From assembly GCA_018260275.1 (NCBI GenBank), contig JAGLBK010000088.1, forward strand, positions 1-10,609: a DNA stretch of 10,609 nt, in the 5' to 3' direction. Below, in pieces: positions 1-10,227 of this stretch. Each line of letters begins with the position of its first letter. Positions within the stretch are counted from its first letter, which is position 1. The notes under the pieces were generated by a model. That model was given only the letters and a program-made list of their open reading frames with translations. It was not told where the DNA came from and did not search any database. The position numbers were made by a program, and so were the translations under genes. This DNA is from Deinococcus sp. GTDB taxonomy: Bacteria > Deinococcota > Deinococci > Deinococcales > Deinococcaceae.

Positions 1-278
1 CGCAGGGCGCGGAGCCGGGATACGCCGCGCAGCTTTCGCTGTGGTCTTTCGGTGTGTGGGTCGCAGCCTACCTGGCCGAGCGCTACGGGCAGCCGCCCGC
101 CGACGCCCCGGTGCTGGCCCGCGCCCAGGCAGTGCTGGCGGGCGCAGAAACCGAGGACACCCTGAAGGCCGGACGCGACGAGGTGCGCCGCCGCGACCCC
201 CGCGACGATTCCCAGGATGACTGGGCCGACGATGAAGCTGAGGCTGACGACGAGGACGATCTCGACGACGAGGATTGA
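1..278 (+). CDS. C-terminal fragment of an unrecognised protein with acidic tail
   Basis: The reading frame is open from the window edge (first whole codon at base 3) to a TGA at 276-278, so about 91 C-terminal residues are visible and the start lies outside. The first part looks like a helical domain end (LSLWSFGVWVAAYLAERYGQ), followed by a charged linker. The last 25 or so residues are almost all Asp and Glu with few hydrophobics, which is likely a disordered acidic tail. The helical end faintly resembles the C-terminus of SIS-fold phosphosugar isomerases (bifunctional phosphoglucose/phosphomannose isomerase type), but this is a weak impression. The gene converges on recJ, with about 60 bp between the stops and no clear hairpin plus T-run terminator there. 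Confidence 0.6.
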   Translation, partial: QGAEPGYAAQLSLWSFGVWVAAYLAERYGQPPADAPVLARAQAVLAGAETEDTLKAGRDEVRRRDPRDDSQDDWADDEAEADDEDDLDDED

Positions 279-338
279 GCCGAAGGACTGGCCGCCAGCT
301 GTTGTGCCCAGCCCAGCACCGCGCCGCCGCTGGCTGCT

Positions 339-2525
339 TCAGTCTGCGGGGGCCACTTCCGGCAGCACCGCGCCCGCCGACCGTGTGCCCCGCGTCTCCT
401 GCTGAAAGTCGCGCCCCAGCAGATCGAGGCCCAGCATGGCGTACACGCTTGCCGTCCACCCAGTGTCGTTCAGCACGCGGTAATGGTGCGCCCACTGCCA
501 GCGGCGGTAAGCATCGGCGGCGGCTTCCAGGCGGGCTTCGTCCTGCAAGGCGTCGGCCAGTGGGTTCTGCGGCGGGGCGCTGAGGTGCTGCACACCCAGG
601 GCACCTTCCAGCTCGGCCAGCGTCTTGGGGCCGAACGCGAAAGCGACACGGCCCTCACGCAACCAGCGGCGCAGGTCGGCTTCCGGCGGCAGGGCGTACA
701 GGATGACTTCCTGACCAGAGAGCGCCGCACCCGGTTCCAGCAGCCGCACGCCCGGCACGTTGTCACGCAGAAAACCCACCACGCCGTTCTCGGCGTAGGC
801 CACTGCGCCGGTACTCAGACGGCCCATCGCCTCGCGGGGATTGAGGCGCGGCAGAGTGGGCAACGCTTCGGCTGTGCCCCCCAGGTCGGCGCCCTCCAGT
901 TCCAGCGGCTGGGGGGGCCGCAGCGCCTGAGCGTGCAGCTCCAGACTGACGCGGCCCCGCCACTCGTTGAGGTCCAGGTGGGTGCCCAGGTCGCGTTCGC
1001 CCGCCTCGGCGCGGGTTTCGCTGTACTTCACGCCCTTGAGGTGGCCCAGGCGAAATTGCAGGCTATTGCTGTTTTTGCCGACCAGACGCGGCTCGGTCAG
1101 GTCGCCGCGCACATGCCACAGCGGGGGGCGGTGGCCTTCGCCGAACGGCTCGAAGGCGTGGGCCTGCTCGACCAGTTCGGGCGTGGCCCCCAGCAGGGGC
1201 AAAGGCGCGTCGAGGCGCACGGTGGGCACCGGCTCCGGGAACTGCCGGGCATAGTCGTGAATACGCTCGCGGAAGGCGCCAAAATTGTCCGGGTCGAGCG
1301 AAAAACCCGCCGCGCCGGGGTGTCCGCCGAACTTTTTGAGCAGGTCCTCGCTGTTCCGTAGTCCCTGCACCGCGCTGATGCCGGGCGTGCTGCGCACCGA
1401 CCCCTTGCCCTGCGCCATGATGTAGACAGGTTTGTGAAAGGCTTCGACCAGCTTGCTCGCCACGATACCCATCACGCCGGGGTGCCAGTCGGCGTGGGTG
1501 AGCACCAGCGCCGGGTCCCCCGGGTTCACCAGCGTCAGCGCCTGCTTGAACATCTCGTCCTGCAAGGTGCGCCGCTCGCCGTTGCGTGTTTCGAGGTAGG
1601 CGGCCAGCCGCTTGGCGTCGTGAAGGCTGGGGCAGGTCAGCAAGTCCAGCGCCACATCCGCCTCACCCATGCGCCCGGCCGCGTTCAGGCGTGGGGCCAC
1701 GATAAACGCCACGTCCCGCGCGGTGGGCTGCTTGACGGCCTTGCCGTCCATCAGCGCCCGCAGGCCTGGCAATTCGGTCCGGGCCAGCTCAGCGAGGCCA
1801 GCCCGCACCAGTGCCCGGTTTTCGCCCAGCAGCGGCGCGACGTCCGCCACCGTGCCGATACAGGCCAGGGCCGTCAGGTGACGCGGTTCAGGCAGCCCCA
1901 GTTCCTCATAGACTGCCCACAGCAGGTGATAGGACACGCCCGCCCCGGTCAGGTTGTGCAGGTCGTGGTCGTAGCCCTCGGTCAGGTGGGGGTGAACCAC
2001 CAGACAATCGGGGAAATCGGGACCGGGGGCATGGTGGTCGGTCACGATGACCTCGGTACCGCTTTGCAAGAGCGCCCCGACTTCCTCCAGATTGGTCACA
2101 CCGCAGTCCACCGTGACCAGCAGGTCACATTCGGCGGCGTGTTCGGTGACGCGGTCCATATGAACGCCGTAGCCCTCGTTCAGGCGGTGCGGAATAAAAC
2201 CGTGGACCACCGCGCCCGCTGCCTGTAGCCCCAGCACCAGGGTGGCCGTGGCCGTCACGCCGTCGGCGTCGTAGTCGCCGTGAATGCGGATGCGTTTGCC
2301 CGCCTGCACCGCCGCCACGATGCGCCGGGCCGCTTCGCGCAGGGCCGGATTGGGCGTCAGCGTCAGAGGCGGGTCAAGCAGCCTGGGCGTCACGCCGCGC
2401 CCACTGAGCACCTGGGCCAGCGGAGGCGACACGCGCCACTGCCGCATGGTGTCCAGCAGCACTTCCCGGCTGGCGGGGCGGGCCAGCACCCAGCGGGCCT
2501 CCGGCACCCGTGAGCGGCGCGTCAT
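339..2525 (-). CDS. recJ: Single-stranded-DNA 5'-3' exonuclease RecJ
   Basis: A 728-residue DHH-family nuclease. The catalytic motifs are visible in order: DYDADG at residues 84-89, VDCG at 139-142, DHH at 163-165, and the ADVAPL aspartate at 228. RLNAAGRM follows at 279-286, the DHHA1 signature GGHPGAAGF at 400-408, and an OB-fold region with FGEGHRPPLW around 461-470. Beyond residue about 540 there is an extra C-terminal domain, longer than in Escherichia coli-type RecJ. This is typical of Deinococcus RecJ, whose structure has an additional fourth domain. RecJ degrades ssDNA 5'-3' with divalent metal and feeds the RecFOR pathway, which matters in deinococci because they lack RecBCD. The start ATG overlaps the stop of the upstream lapA-like gene by 4 nt (ATGA), so translation is probably coupled. 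All key residues are present. Confidence 0.97.
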   Translation of the reverse strand: MTRRSRVPEARWVLARPASREVLLDTMRQWRVSPPLAQVLSGRGVTPRLLDPPLTLTPNPALREAARRIVAAVQAGKRIRIHGDYDADGVTATATLVLGLQAAGAVVHGFIPHRLNEGYGVHMDRVTEHAAECDLLVTVDCGVTNLEEVGALLQSGTEVIVTDHHAPGPDFPDCLVVHPHLTEGYDHDLHNLTGAGVSYHLLWAVYEELGLPEPRHLTALACIGTVADVAPLLGENRALVRAGLAELARTELPGLRALMDGKAVKQPTARDVAFIVAPRLNAAGRMGEADVALDLLTCPSLHDAKRLAAYLETRNGERRTLQDEMFKQALTLVNPGDPALVLTHADWHPGVMGIVASKLVEAFHKPVYIMAQGKGSVRSTPGISAVQGLRNSEDLLKKFGGHPGAAGFSLDPDNFGAFRERIHDYARQFPEPVPTVRLDAPLPLLGATPELVEQAHAFEPFGEGHRPPLWHVRGDLTEPRLVGKNSNSLQFRLGHLKGVKYSETRAEAGERDLGTHLDLNEWRGRVSLELHAQALRPPQPLELEGADLGGTAEALPTLPRLNPREAMGRLSTGAVAYAENGVVGFLRDNVPGVRLLEPGAALSGQEVILYALPPEADLRRWLREGRVAFAFGPKTLAELEGALGVQHLSAPPQNPLADALQDEARLEAAADAYRRWQWAHHYRVLNDTGWTASVYAMLGLDLLGRDFQQETRGTRSAGAVLPEVAPAD

Positions 2526-2929
2526 TCGCTCACCGCCTGAAGCGGAGGCATGTGCGCCGTCTCGGTCGGGCGTTCGGCGGTGACGCGTTCAGCAGGGGAA
2601 CGTTCAGCAGCAAGACGTTCGGCGGCGGGCAGCGACCCCAGTCGGGCCTGCAAGGTGGCGGCCAGCCGCTGCTCGGTGGCGTGGCGCTCGCGGACGGTGT
2701 GGCGGCGGTGAATTTCGGTACGCAGCAGCATGGGCAGCAGCAGCAGCGCACTATACAGCCCGCCGACGACCATAAAGAGGCCGGTGGTCACGCCGGTCGA
2801 GAGCAGCAGTTCGCCGCGTCCCAGCGGCAGCGGCAGCCGGATCAGGCCGGGGTTTTCCAGGGCGATCAGGGCGAGGTAAGCCAGCAGCGCCAGCAGCAGC
2901 AGCACTTGAACAAACGGCATGACGCGCAT
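2522..2929 (-). CDS. LapA-like two-helix membrane protein with pentapeptide repeats
   Basis: Read from the ATG at 2929 this is a 135-residue protein. It has two hydrophobic helices (about residues 5-24 and 45-68) separated by a short loop with ENPGLIRLPLPLGRGE, the pattern of LapA/DUF1049-type small inner-membrane proteins. A charged cytoplasmic tail follows, probably coiled coil (residues 70-100), then four five-residue units ending in AER (residues 101-120). An in-frame extension to 3073 exists, but its first 48 residues are low in hydrophobics and rich in Cys/His and lie in the AT-rich gap. A -10 hexamer sits just before the 2929 ATG, so I prefer that start (or the ATG at 2920, three codons in). 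It is the first gene of the operon with recJ. Its function is unknown; LapA family proteins in other bacteria are linked to envelope assembly. Confidence 0.75.
   Translation of the reverse strand: MRVMPFVQVLLLLALLAYLALIALENPGLIRLPLPLGRGELLLSTGVTTGLFMVVGGLYSALLLLPMLLRTEIHRRHTVRERHATEQRLAATLQARLGSLPAAERLAAERSPAERVTAERPTETAHMPPLQAVSE
2571..2630. repeat. Four tandem 15-bp units inside the lapA-like gene
   Basis: Starting at 2571, 2586, 2601 and 2616 there are four consecutive 15-base units, each beginning CGTTCRGCRG. They encode, on the minus strand, the four pentapeptides PAAER, LAAER, SPAER and VTAER. Because 15 is a multiple of three, gain or loss of units would change tail length without breaking the frame. 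Confidence 0.85.
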
Positions 2930-2937
2930 ATCGGGAC

Positions 2938-2943
2938 AGTTTA
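2938..2943 (-). promoter_or_regulatory. Probable -10 element of the lapA-like/recJ operon
   Basis: On the minus strand TAAACT lies 8 nt upstream of the ATG at 2929, matching the TAnnnT -10 form and implying a leaderless or nearly leaderless mRNA. No convincing TTGACA-like -35 is seen 16-18 nt further upstream. Confidence 0.5.
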
Positions 2944-3015
2944 GAGCATTCAACCAAAAGATATCGTGTCTTTCCAGCAAACAGCGGGAGGCAAAACGAT
3001 GAGCAGAACAGGCTT

Positions 3016-3195
3016 TAGAGCAGCTTTCATAATTACGCCATTTGTGGAAATACACCCCAAACGGCTCCATCATTCCAGCTGCTCGTTAAAAGTCACTCGC
3101 TGTCTTAGGCAAAACGGCACCCATGAAGGGGCCTGCCCGCCTGCTCGGCATAAAAAGCCCACAAACGACGTGGCCCTTTTATGCAAACTGCTCTA
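3016..3195. mobile_element. Possible MITE-like relic bounded by 17-nt inverted repeats
   Basis: The left end TAGAGCAGCTTTCATAA (3016-3032) and the complement of the right end (3179-3195), TAGAGCAGTTTGCATAA, agree at 15 of 17 positions and face each other 180 bp apart end to end. The interior encodes nothing convincing. No target-site duplication is obvious, so this is a candidate for a decayed non-autonomous element rather than an established one. A third copy of the first seven bases occurs at 2942-2948. Confidence 0.4.
3148..3184. terminator. 15-bp hairpin with A-run and T-run, terminator-like on both strands
   Basis: Bases 3148-3162 pair with 3170-3184 at 13 of 15 positions (mismatches at 3156/3176 and 3158/3174) around a 7-nt loop. 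The GC-rich upper stem is preceded by five A and followed by four T, the form of a bidirectional intrinsic terminator. No gene clearly ends here, and the right arm overlaps the right inverted repeat of the MITE-like segment, so it may be part of that element. Confidence 0.5.
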
Positions 3196-3434
3196 TTGAT
3201 GACGTGCTAAGTCGGTGTCAGTCGGAATCTGAATTATGAGAGGGGAAGTACTGTCGGCAGCAGCGCAAACTCGATTCCCCTGGACGTTGAGTAAGCCAGA
3301 AGGCGACATCAACTAACCGCGTTATCAATAATCAAGGTCCTGAGCGAGACCTCAGAGCCATTGAGGCTGCCGCACTACCCTGTCAGATTCATGTCCCAGA
3401 GCGCAGTACAAAATCAGGTGAAATCCGCTGTACA

Positions 3435-3443
3435 AAAGGTGGT
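3435..3443 (+). promoter_or_regulatory. Near-perfect Shine-Dalgarno before an ATC codon
   Basis: AAAGGTGGT matches the anti-Shine-Dalgarno complement AAAGGAGGT at 8 of 9 positions and lies 6 nt before ATC at 3450. It decides the start of the two-helix membrane protein, since no standard start codon sits at the correct distance in any frame. Confidence 0.6.
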
Positions 3444-3449
3444 GCCCTA

Positions 3450-3977
3450 ATCAAGCTGCTCTTCACGACTCCGCAGACCCCCGAAGAAGTCCTGGCGCGA
3501 CTTGACGGCCAGCTCAGCCGTGCAGGGGCCTTTCAGACCGACATTATTCACAACTGGCGAGGCCGTCTGATGCCCAAACGTTTCGACATCAGCCTGAATC
3601 TGCGCGGCTCACGAGGGGCATCCATCAATATCGTCGGCGTTTTGCTGCATCGGGAAGGGCAAACGCTGCTCTGGGCTTCTGTAGACAATGGAATGGCTGG
3701 TGCCCTCACGGTGCTCCTTATTCTGATTCCACCACTCGCGCTAGCGACCCTCATTTTGAATATGCCGCTTTATCTCGCCTGCCTACTTTTCGGCGTGCTG
3801 GGCTTGTGGCTCGTGCAGTGGGCCATGCGGGAGCAGCAGAGATTTACCGCACAGACCCTTCAGCTGCTCTCGAACGATCTTGGCCTGGATTCCTTCACGC
3901 CCCTTCTGTCTTCCGCTCAACTGGAATATCTGACACACGATTGGGAAGACGCAATATGGAGAGATCAGTCCACATAG
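3450..3977 (+). CDS. Small two-helix membrane protein of unknown function, apparent ATC start
   Basis: The frame is open from 3291 to the TAG at 3975-3977, but no ATG, GTG or TTG occurs in frame until the ATG at 3570, which would cut off about 40 well-behaved residues. At 3435-3443 AAAGGTGGT differs by one base from a perfect Shine-Dalgarno (AAAGGAGGT) and is followed 6 nt later by ATC at 3450. Starting there gives 175 residues beginning (M)KLLFTTPQTPEEVLARL. Residues 1-80 look soluble. Two membrane helices lie at about 82-102 and 105-125, then a charged, probably cytoplasmic tail ends in WEDAIWRD. I recognise no family. Base composition is less GC-rich than recJ or cysK, which may mean acquisition. 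If the ATC start is wrong, the protein is 135 residues from 3570. Confidence 0.6.
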   Translation: MKLLFTTPQTPEEVLARLDGQLSRAGAFQTDIIHNWRGRLMPKRFDISLNLRGSRGASINIVGVLLHREGQTLLWASVDNGMAGALTVLLILIPPLALATLILNMPLYLACLLFGVLGLWLVQWAMREQQRFTAQTLQLLSNDLGLDSFTPLLSSAQLEYLTHDWEDAIWRDQST

Positions 3978-4043
3978 CGTTAGCCAACAGCCTCCGGCGA
4001 GTCAATTGTGGACAGCGCGGAAAACCGCAGCGCACGCCGGGGC

Positions 4044-4049
4044 TAGACT
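4044..4049 (+). promoter_or_regulatory. -10 element of a leaderless cysK transcript
   Basis: TAGACT matches TAnnnT and is followed by only 6 nt (CCTGGC) before the cysK ATG, so transcription would begin at or next to the start codon. No Shine-Dalgarno is present, which agrees. A recognisable -35 was not found. Confidence 0.6.
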
Positions 4050-4055
4050 CCTGGC

Positions 4056-5012
<957 letters not shown>

Positions 5013-5013
5013 G

Positions 5014-5178
5014 GGGGCTTGTGGCGCGTAGCTTGTGGCTTGTGGAGAAAAGCGGGGGCGGGAAGTAGGGAGTGGTGAGTGGGAAAAGCGCCAGACGCGC
5101 GGCGGAACATCTGTTACCACTGGGAGAACACCACGTTTTCTGGCCCGCCAGCCACCACTGACCACTTCCCACTGACCC
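5014..5178 (+). repeat. Left arm of inverted repeat pair flanking the acetyltransferase gene
   Basis: This non-coding arm has three parts: a GGCTTGTGG-rich stretch (about 5015-5046), an 82-bp core (5071-5152), and an ACTGACCACTTCCCACTGAC stretch to about 5178. The core is 76/82 identical to the reverse complement of 5768-5849 in the right arm. It resembles the short dispersed repeats known in Deinococcus genomes, but I cannot assign it to a named family. No transposase is associated with it. Confidence 0.85.
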
Positions 5179-5187
5179 CAAACCGCG

Positions 5188-5193
5188 TACTAT
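5188..5193 (+). promoter_or_regulatory. -10 element of a leaderless acetyltransferase transcript
   Basis: TACTAT matches TAnnnT, and 7 nt (CGCCCAC) separate it from the ATG at 5201. There is no Shine-Dalgarno. This supports 5201 as the true start even though that ATG is out of frame with most of the gene. Confidence 0.55.
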
Positions 5194-5200
5194 CGCCCAC

Positions 5201-5768
5201 ATGCTCACCATCCGCCCGGCCCAGGTGTTCGACGCCGCCCCTCATTCAGACGACCATCGGCGCGATTGGCTGGACACTGACCGGAACGGATAATGATGAT
5301 GATGCGGCGGCCATCGTCGGACAATTTTTCCGGCAGCGTGGCAACCGCCTCAGCTTCACGAACACCCTGATCGCCGAACACACTGACCGACCCGTCGGGC
5401 TGGCGGTGCTGTACCCCGGTGAACTGGCCCGCGACCTCGACCTCCCTTTGCGGGAACACCGGCGGCTACTGGGCCTCGACCCCGAAATCACCGCCGAGGG
5501 GCAGCCGGGCGAACTCTATCTGGATACCCTGGCCCTGATTCCGTCGGCCCGTGGGCAGGGCTGGGGCGGGCAACTGCTCGACGCCTGCGCCGCAAAAGCT
5601 GACGCTCTGGGCCTGCCACTGGCGCTGCTTGTCGAGGACGACAACCCCGCTGCCCGGCTGTACACCCGCCACGGCTTTGTGCCGGTGGAGCACGTCGAGG
5701 TGGCGGGACATGGATATACACGGCTGCGGAGGGCGGTGAGTGGGTCAGTGGGGAGTGGGGAGTGGTAG
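5201..5768 (+). CDS. GNAT-family N-acetyltransferase with an apparent +1 frameshift
   Basis: A GNAT acyl-CoA-dependent acetyltransferase of unknown substrate. The natural N-terminus MLTIRPAQVFDAA is read from the ATG at 5201, but that frame stops at 5291-5293. The rest, from ALIQTTIGAIGWTLTG onward, lies one frame ahead and continues to the TAG at 5766-5768. Skipping one C of the CCCC run at 5238-5241 joins both parts into a 188-residue protein of usual GNAT length. Motif A (acetyl-CoA pyrophosphate binding) is ARGQGWGGQLL at about 116-126, and motif B DDNPAARLYTRHGF at about 146-159. No ATG, GTG or TTG exists in the downstream frame between the left repeat and the conserved region, so translation needs the frameshift, unless the base is a sequencing error. 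The final residues VSGSVGSGEW and the stop come from the right repeat arm. Confidence 0.72.
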
Positions 5769-5926
5769 CCGGCAGGCCAGAAAACCTGGTGTTCTCCCAG
5801 TGGCAACAGATGTACCGCCGCGCGTCTGGTGCTTTTCCCACTCACCACTTCCCACTGACCACTCACTACCTCCAGCTCCCACTCCCCTCTTTCCCCCACA
5901 AGCCACAGGCCACACGCCACAAGCCC
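5735..5926 (-). repeat. Right arm of inverted repeat pair flanking the acetyltransferase gene
   Basis: Read on the minus strand it repeats the order of the left arm: a GGCTTGTGG-rich stretch (5896-5926), an AGTGGTCAGTGGGAAGTGG stretch, the 82-bp core (5768-5849; six differences from the left core), then an AGTGGGGAGTGG-type end at 5735-5766. Its inner edge encodes the last residues and the stop of the acetyltransferase. Its outer edge abuts the -10 element of the next gene. Confidence 0.85.
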
Positions 5927-5932
5927 TATTAT
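5927..5932 (+). promoter_or_regulatory. -10 element of a leaderless plsY/acyl-ACP reductase-like transcript
   Basis: TATTAT, close to the TATAAT consensus, is followed by 7 nt (TTCCCCC) and then the ATG at 5940. No Shine-Dalgarno is present. The hexamer lies immediately beyond the outer end of the right repeat arm, so any -35 contacts would fall inside the repeat. Confidence 0.6.
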
Positions 5933-5939
5933 TTCCCCC

Positions 5940-7613
<1,674 letters not shown>

Positions 7614-7873
7614 AGTTTGCCGGTAGTAAAGGTTACCGGGAGCCGGGGCCGCTGTTTTTCTCGCTATCAGCCATTCGGCGCATGTGTTTCAGGCCGGGCC
7701 GGTGCAGACTCAGGGCGGGTGACACTCCCCTTGATGTTTTCTGTAGACCCGGCTCAAACCGGGCGAGATTGTGCCTCAACATACCTAGCCCTGACAGGCC
7801 CCGGCACACAATGGGCGCATCCGAATGACCTTATCCGCCCTCTTCCCTCCCCTGAACTGCTGCGGGGAGGACT
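7614..7873. other. Intergenic region with small hairpins
   Basis: These 260 bp between the fusion gene and phoH carry no convincing gene. A 6-bp hairpin CCGGTA/TACCGG (7620-7639) lies just after the stop and could help termination, but no T-run follows directly. A second hairpin CCCGG/CCGGG spans 7748-7763. The phoH mRNA probably starts in the second half, but I find no promoter with two good hexamers. Confidence 0.5.
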
Positions 7874-7882
7874 GTGGTCTTT

Positions 7883-8956
<1,074 letters not shown>

Positions 8957-8977
8957 TAGCAAGGCTGCTACACCATC

Positions 8978-9003
8978 GCCAGGGCATTTGCTCTGGCTTT
9001 TTT
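8978..9003 (+). terminator. Intrinsic terminator of phoH
   Basis: GCCAGGGC (8978-8985) pairs with GCTCTGGC (8990-8997) through eight pairs including one G-U, with a 4-nt loop ATTT, followed directly by six T. It lies 22 bp after the phoH stop. Confidence 0.9.
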
Positions 9004-9096
9004 GGCCCTGAGAGTGCTAACGGAAACAGCGGTTAAGTAGCCGTAAATGTGATGTTTTTTACAAGACCCGTTCATCTCCTGTTCCAGCAGGTGTCT

Positions 9097-9102
9097 TAAG
9101 TT
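9097..9102 (+). promoter_or_regulatory. -10 element of a leaderless lipoprotein transcript
   Basis: TAAGTT fits TAnnnT and precedes the ATG at 9109 by 6 nt. There is no Shine-Dalgarno and no clear -35. Confidence 0.5.
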
Positions 9103-9108
9103 GGTCTC

Positions 9109-10155
9109 ATGCGCCCAACCCTGCTGGCTTTGACCGCCGCCCTCGTGCTGACGGCCTGTGGAACTACTTCGCCAAACACGTCGGATACCACCAATCCGGT
9201 CGCGTCGATCAGTATTCCTTCCGACTACACCGACCCCAGTCAGGTCCAGATTCAGTATTCCGCGACCGACAACGTCGCGGTGACGAAACTGGTGATCGAA
9301 CGCGACGACACGGACAACAACGTAGACAACTTCGTGCCGATCAAGACCATCCTGGCGGCCCCATTTTCGGGAACCTATACCGATACGGTCCCGGCGAGTG
9401 GCACCTATACCTACCGGGTCGTGGCCTACGACGCCGCCGGGAACCAGGGCTGGATCAAACAGTCAGTGTCCCTCACCGTTCCCGAGCCGCTGAAATCCGT
9501 GAGCGGCACCCTGACCGAGCCAGTCAACTTCAGTTATCCGATGACCACTAAAGCTTGGACGGGCGGCGCGGGACAGGTGATTCTCGAAGCTGCTCCCTTG
9601 ACGGGCGGCGCGGCCAGTGAAATCAGCCGCAGTCCCCTGACCTCTTCCGGGGCCTTTTCCCTTGACCTGACTACCGCGCCTGCCACCAGCCAGCGCCAGA
9701 GCGCCACGGTCGCCAACCTGCTCGGAGGCGCCGCCAGCCAGTGTTCCGGCGACGCCAGATCGGACACCCCCCAGGCCACCATGACTGTGGCCCAGCTCCG
9801 TGTCAGTGCCAGTAAAAGTGGAATTGCGGCCCCCTTTACCTTCCTCACTCCGATCACAGTGAACTCTTCGCAGGGGGCCACCGCGCAGAACAACCACCTT
9901 TCCCTGAGTGGGCTTATTTATGTCAGTCAGGCTGTGAAGTTTAGTGGCGGGATGGTCTGTCAGCGCGGCCCCGGCAAACCAGTTACTACCGTGCTTTTTC
10001 CCCTGCCACTCTATAAAGGCTGGAATCAATTCACGGTTCAGACTGTGACCGATTCAGACGGCAATATCACCAACATCACCTGGTCCAAAGGCTTTTTGCC
10101 AAGTCTCGGAAACAATTGGGTGCTGCTGCCTCAGACGGTTCAGACGACTCCCTGA
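9109..10155 (+). CDS. Secreted lipoprotein with an Ig/fibronectin III-like domain
   Basis: A 348-residue protein with a short type II signal peptide: MRPTLLALTAALVLTAC, lipobox LTAC, lipidated cysteine C17. A flexible Thr/Ser/Asn-rich linker follows to about residue 28. Residues about 29-124 look like a beta-sandwich of the Ig-like or fibronectin III-like type found in bacterial surface proteins, with TNPVASISIPSDYTD at the start, ATDNVAVTKLVIERD in the middle, and the GTYTYRVVAYDAAGNQG signature at 98-114. The remainder (130-348) is Ser/Thr/Gly-rich, probably beta-structured, and not recognised; it has two cysteines, C212 and C284, that could form a disulfide. The protein would be anchored at the cell envelope; its role is unknown. 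It stands between phoH and glyS with its own promoter, so there is no operon partner. Confidence 0.85.
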   Translation: MRPTLLALTAALVLTACGTTSPNTSDTTNPVASISIPSDYTDPSQVQIQYSATDNVAVTKLVIERDDTDNNVDNFVPIKTILAAPFSGTYTDTVPASGTYTYRVVAYDAAGNQGWIKQSVSLTVPEPLKSVSGTLTEPVNFSYPMTTKAWTGGAGQVILEAAPLTGGAASEISRSPLTSSGAFSLDLTTAPATSQRQSATVANLLGGAASQCSGDARSDTPQATMTVAQLRVSASKSGIAAPFTFLTPITVNSSQGATAQNNHLSLSGLIYVSQAVKFSGGMVCQRGPGKPVTTVLFPLPLYKGWNQFTVQTVTDSDGNITNITWSKGFLPSLGNNWVLLPQTVQTTP

Positions 10156-10227
10156 AAAAGCCCGGTACTCTGGGCCGCGACTGTGAGTCTGCAAGCAACA
10201 GCGCCAGCGACAGACCACGCTGCTCGC

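Larger units (their letters stand above)
2930..3449. other. AT-richer intergenic region between divergent genes
   Basis: About 520 bp, visibly lower in GC than the flanking genes, with no convincing protein-coding signal. It holds the lapA-like promoter, three copies of the heptamer TAGAGCA or its complement (2942-2948, 3016-3022, 3189-3195), an imperfect inverted repeat pair, a 15-bp hairpin, and overlapping small hairpins around 3335-3366 (AGGTC/GACCT, CCTCA/TGAGG). A direct repeat GTACAAAA occurs at 3406-3413 and 3430-3437, just upstream of the next gene. The composition suggests decayed mobile or acquired DNA. Confidence 0.6.

Noticed and set aside
483..1361. Long plus-strand open frame opposite recJ (also 1434-2228)
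   Set aside because: Both are antisense to an intact recJ with all catalytic motifs; their translations are Gln/Gly/Arg-rich without recognisable domains, as expected for the reverse frame of GC-rich DNA.
2966..3199. 77-codon open frame in the AT-rich gap, and the N-terminal extension of the lapA-like gene to 3073
   Set aside because: No Shine-Dalgarno or leaderless promoter, unusual residue composition, and both overlap the inverted repeats and hairpin.
5071..5152. Repeats around the acetyltransferase as a CRISPR array
   Set aside because: Only two copies, inverted, long and flanking a gene; no regular direct repeats with spacers anywhere in the window.
5079..5200. Upstream in-frame ATG at 5079 as start of the acetyltransferase
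   Set aside because: It lies inside the repeat core, and the same peptide start (MGKAPDARR) is encoded by the opposite-strand copy at 5841, so it is repeat sequence and not a GNAT N-terminus.
10160..10175. Hairpin GCCCGG/CTGGGC just after the lipoprotein stop
   Set aside because: On the plus strand no T-run follows. The A-run before it would make it a terminator only for minus-strand transcription, and no minus-strand gene ends there, so I did not call it the lipoprotein terminator.
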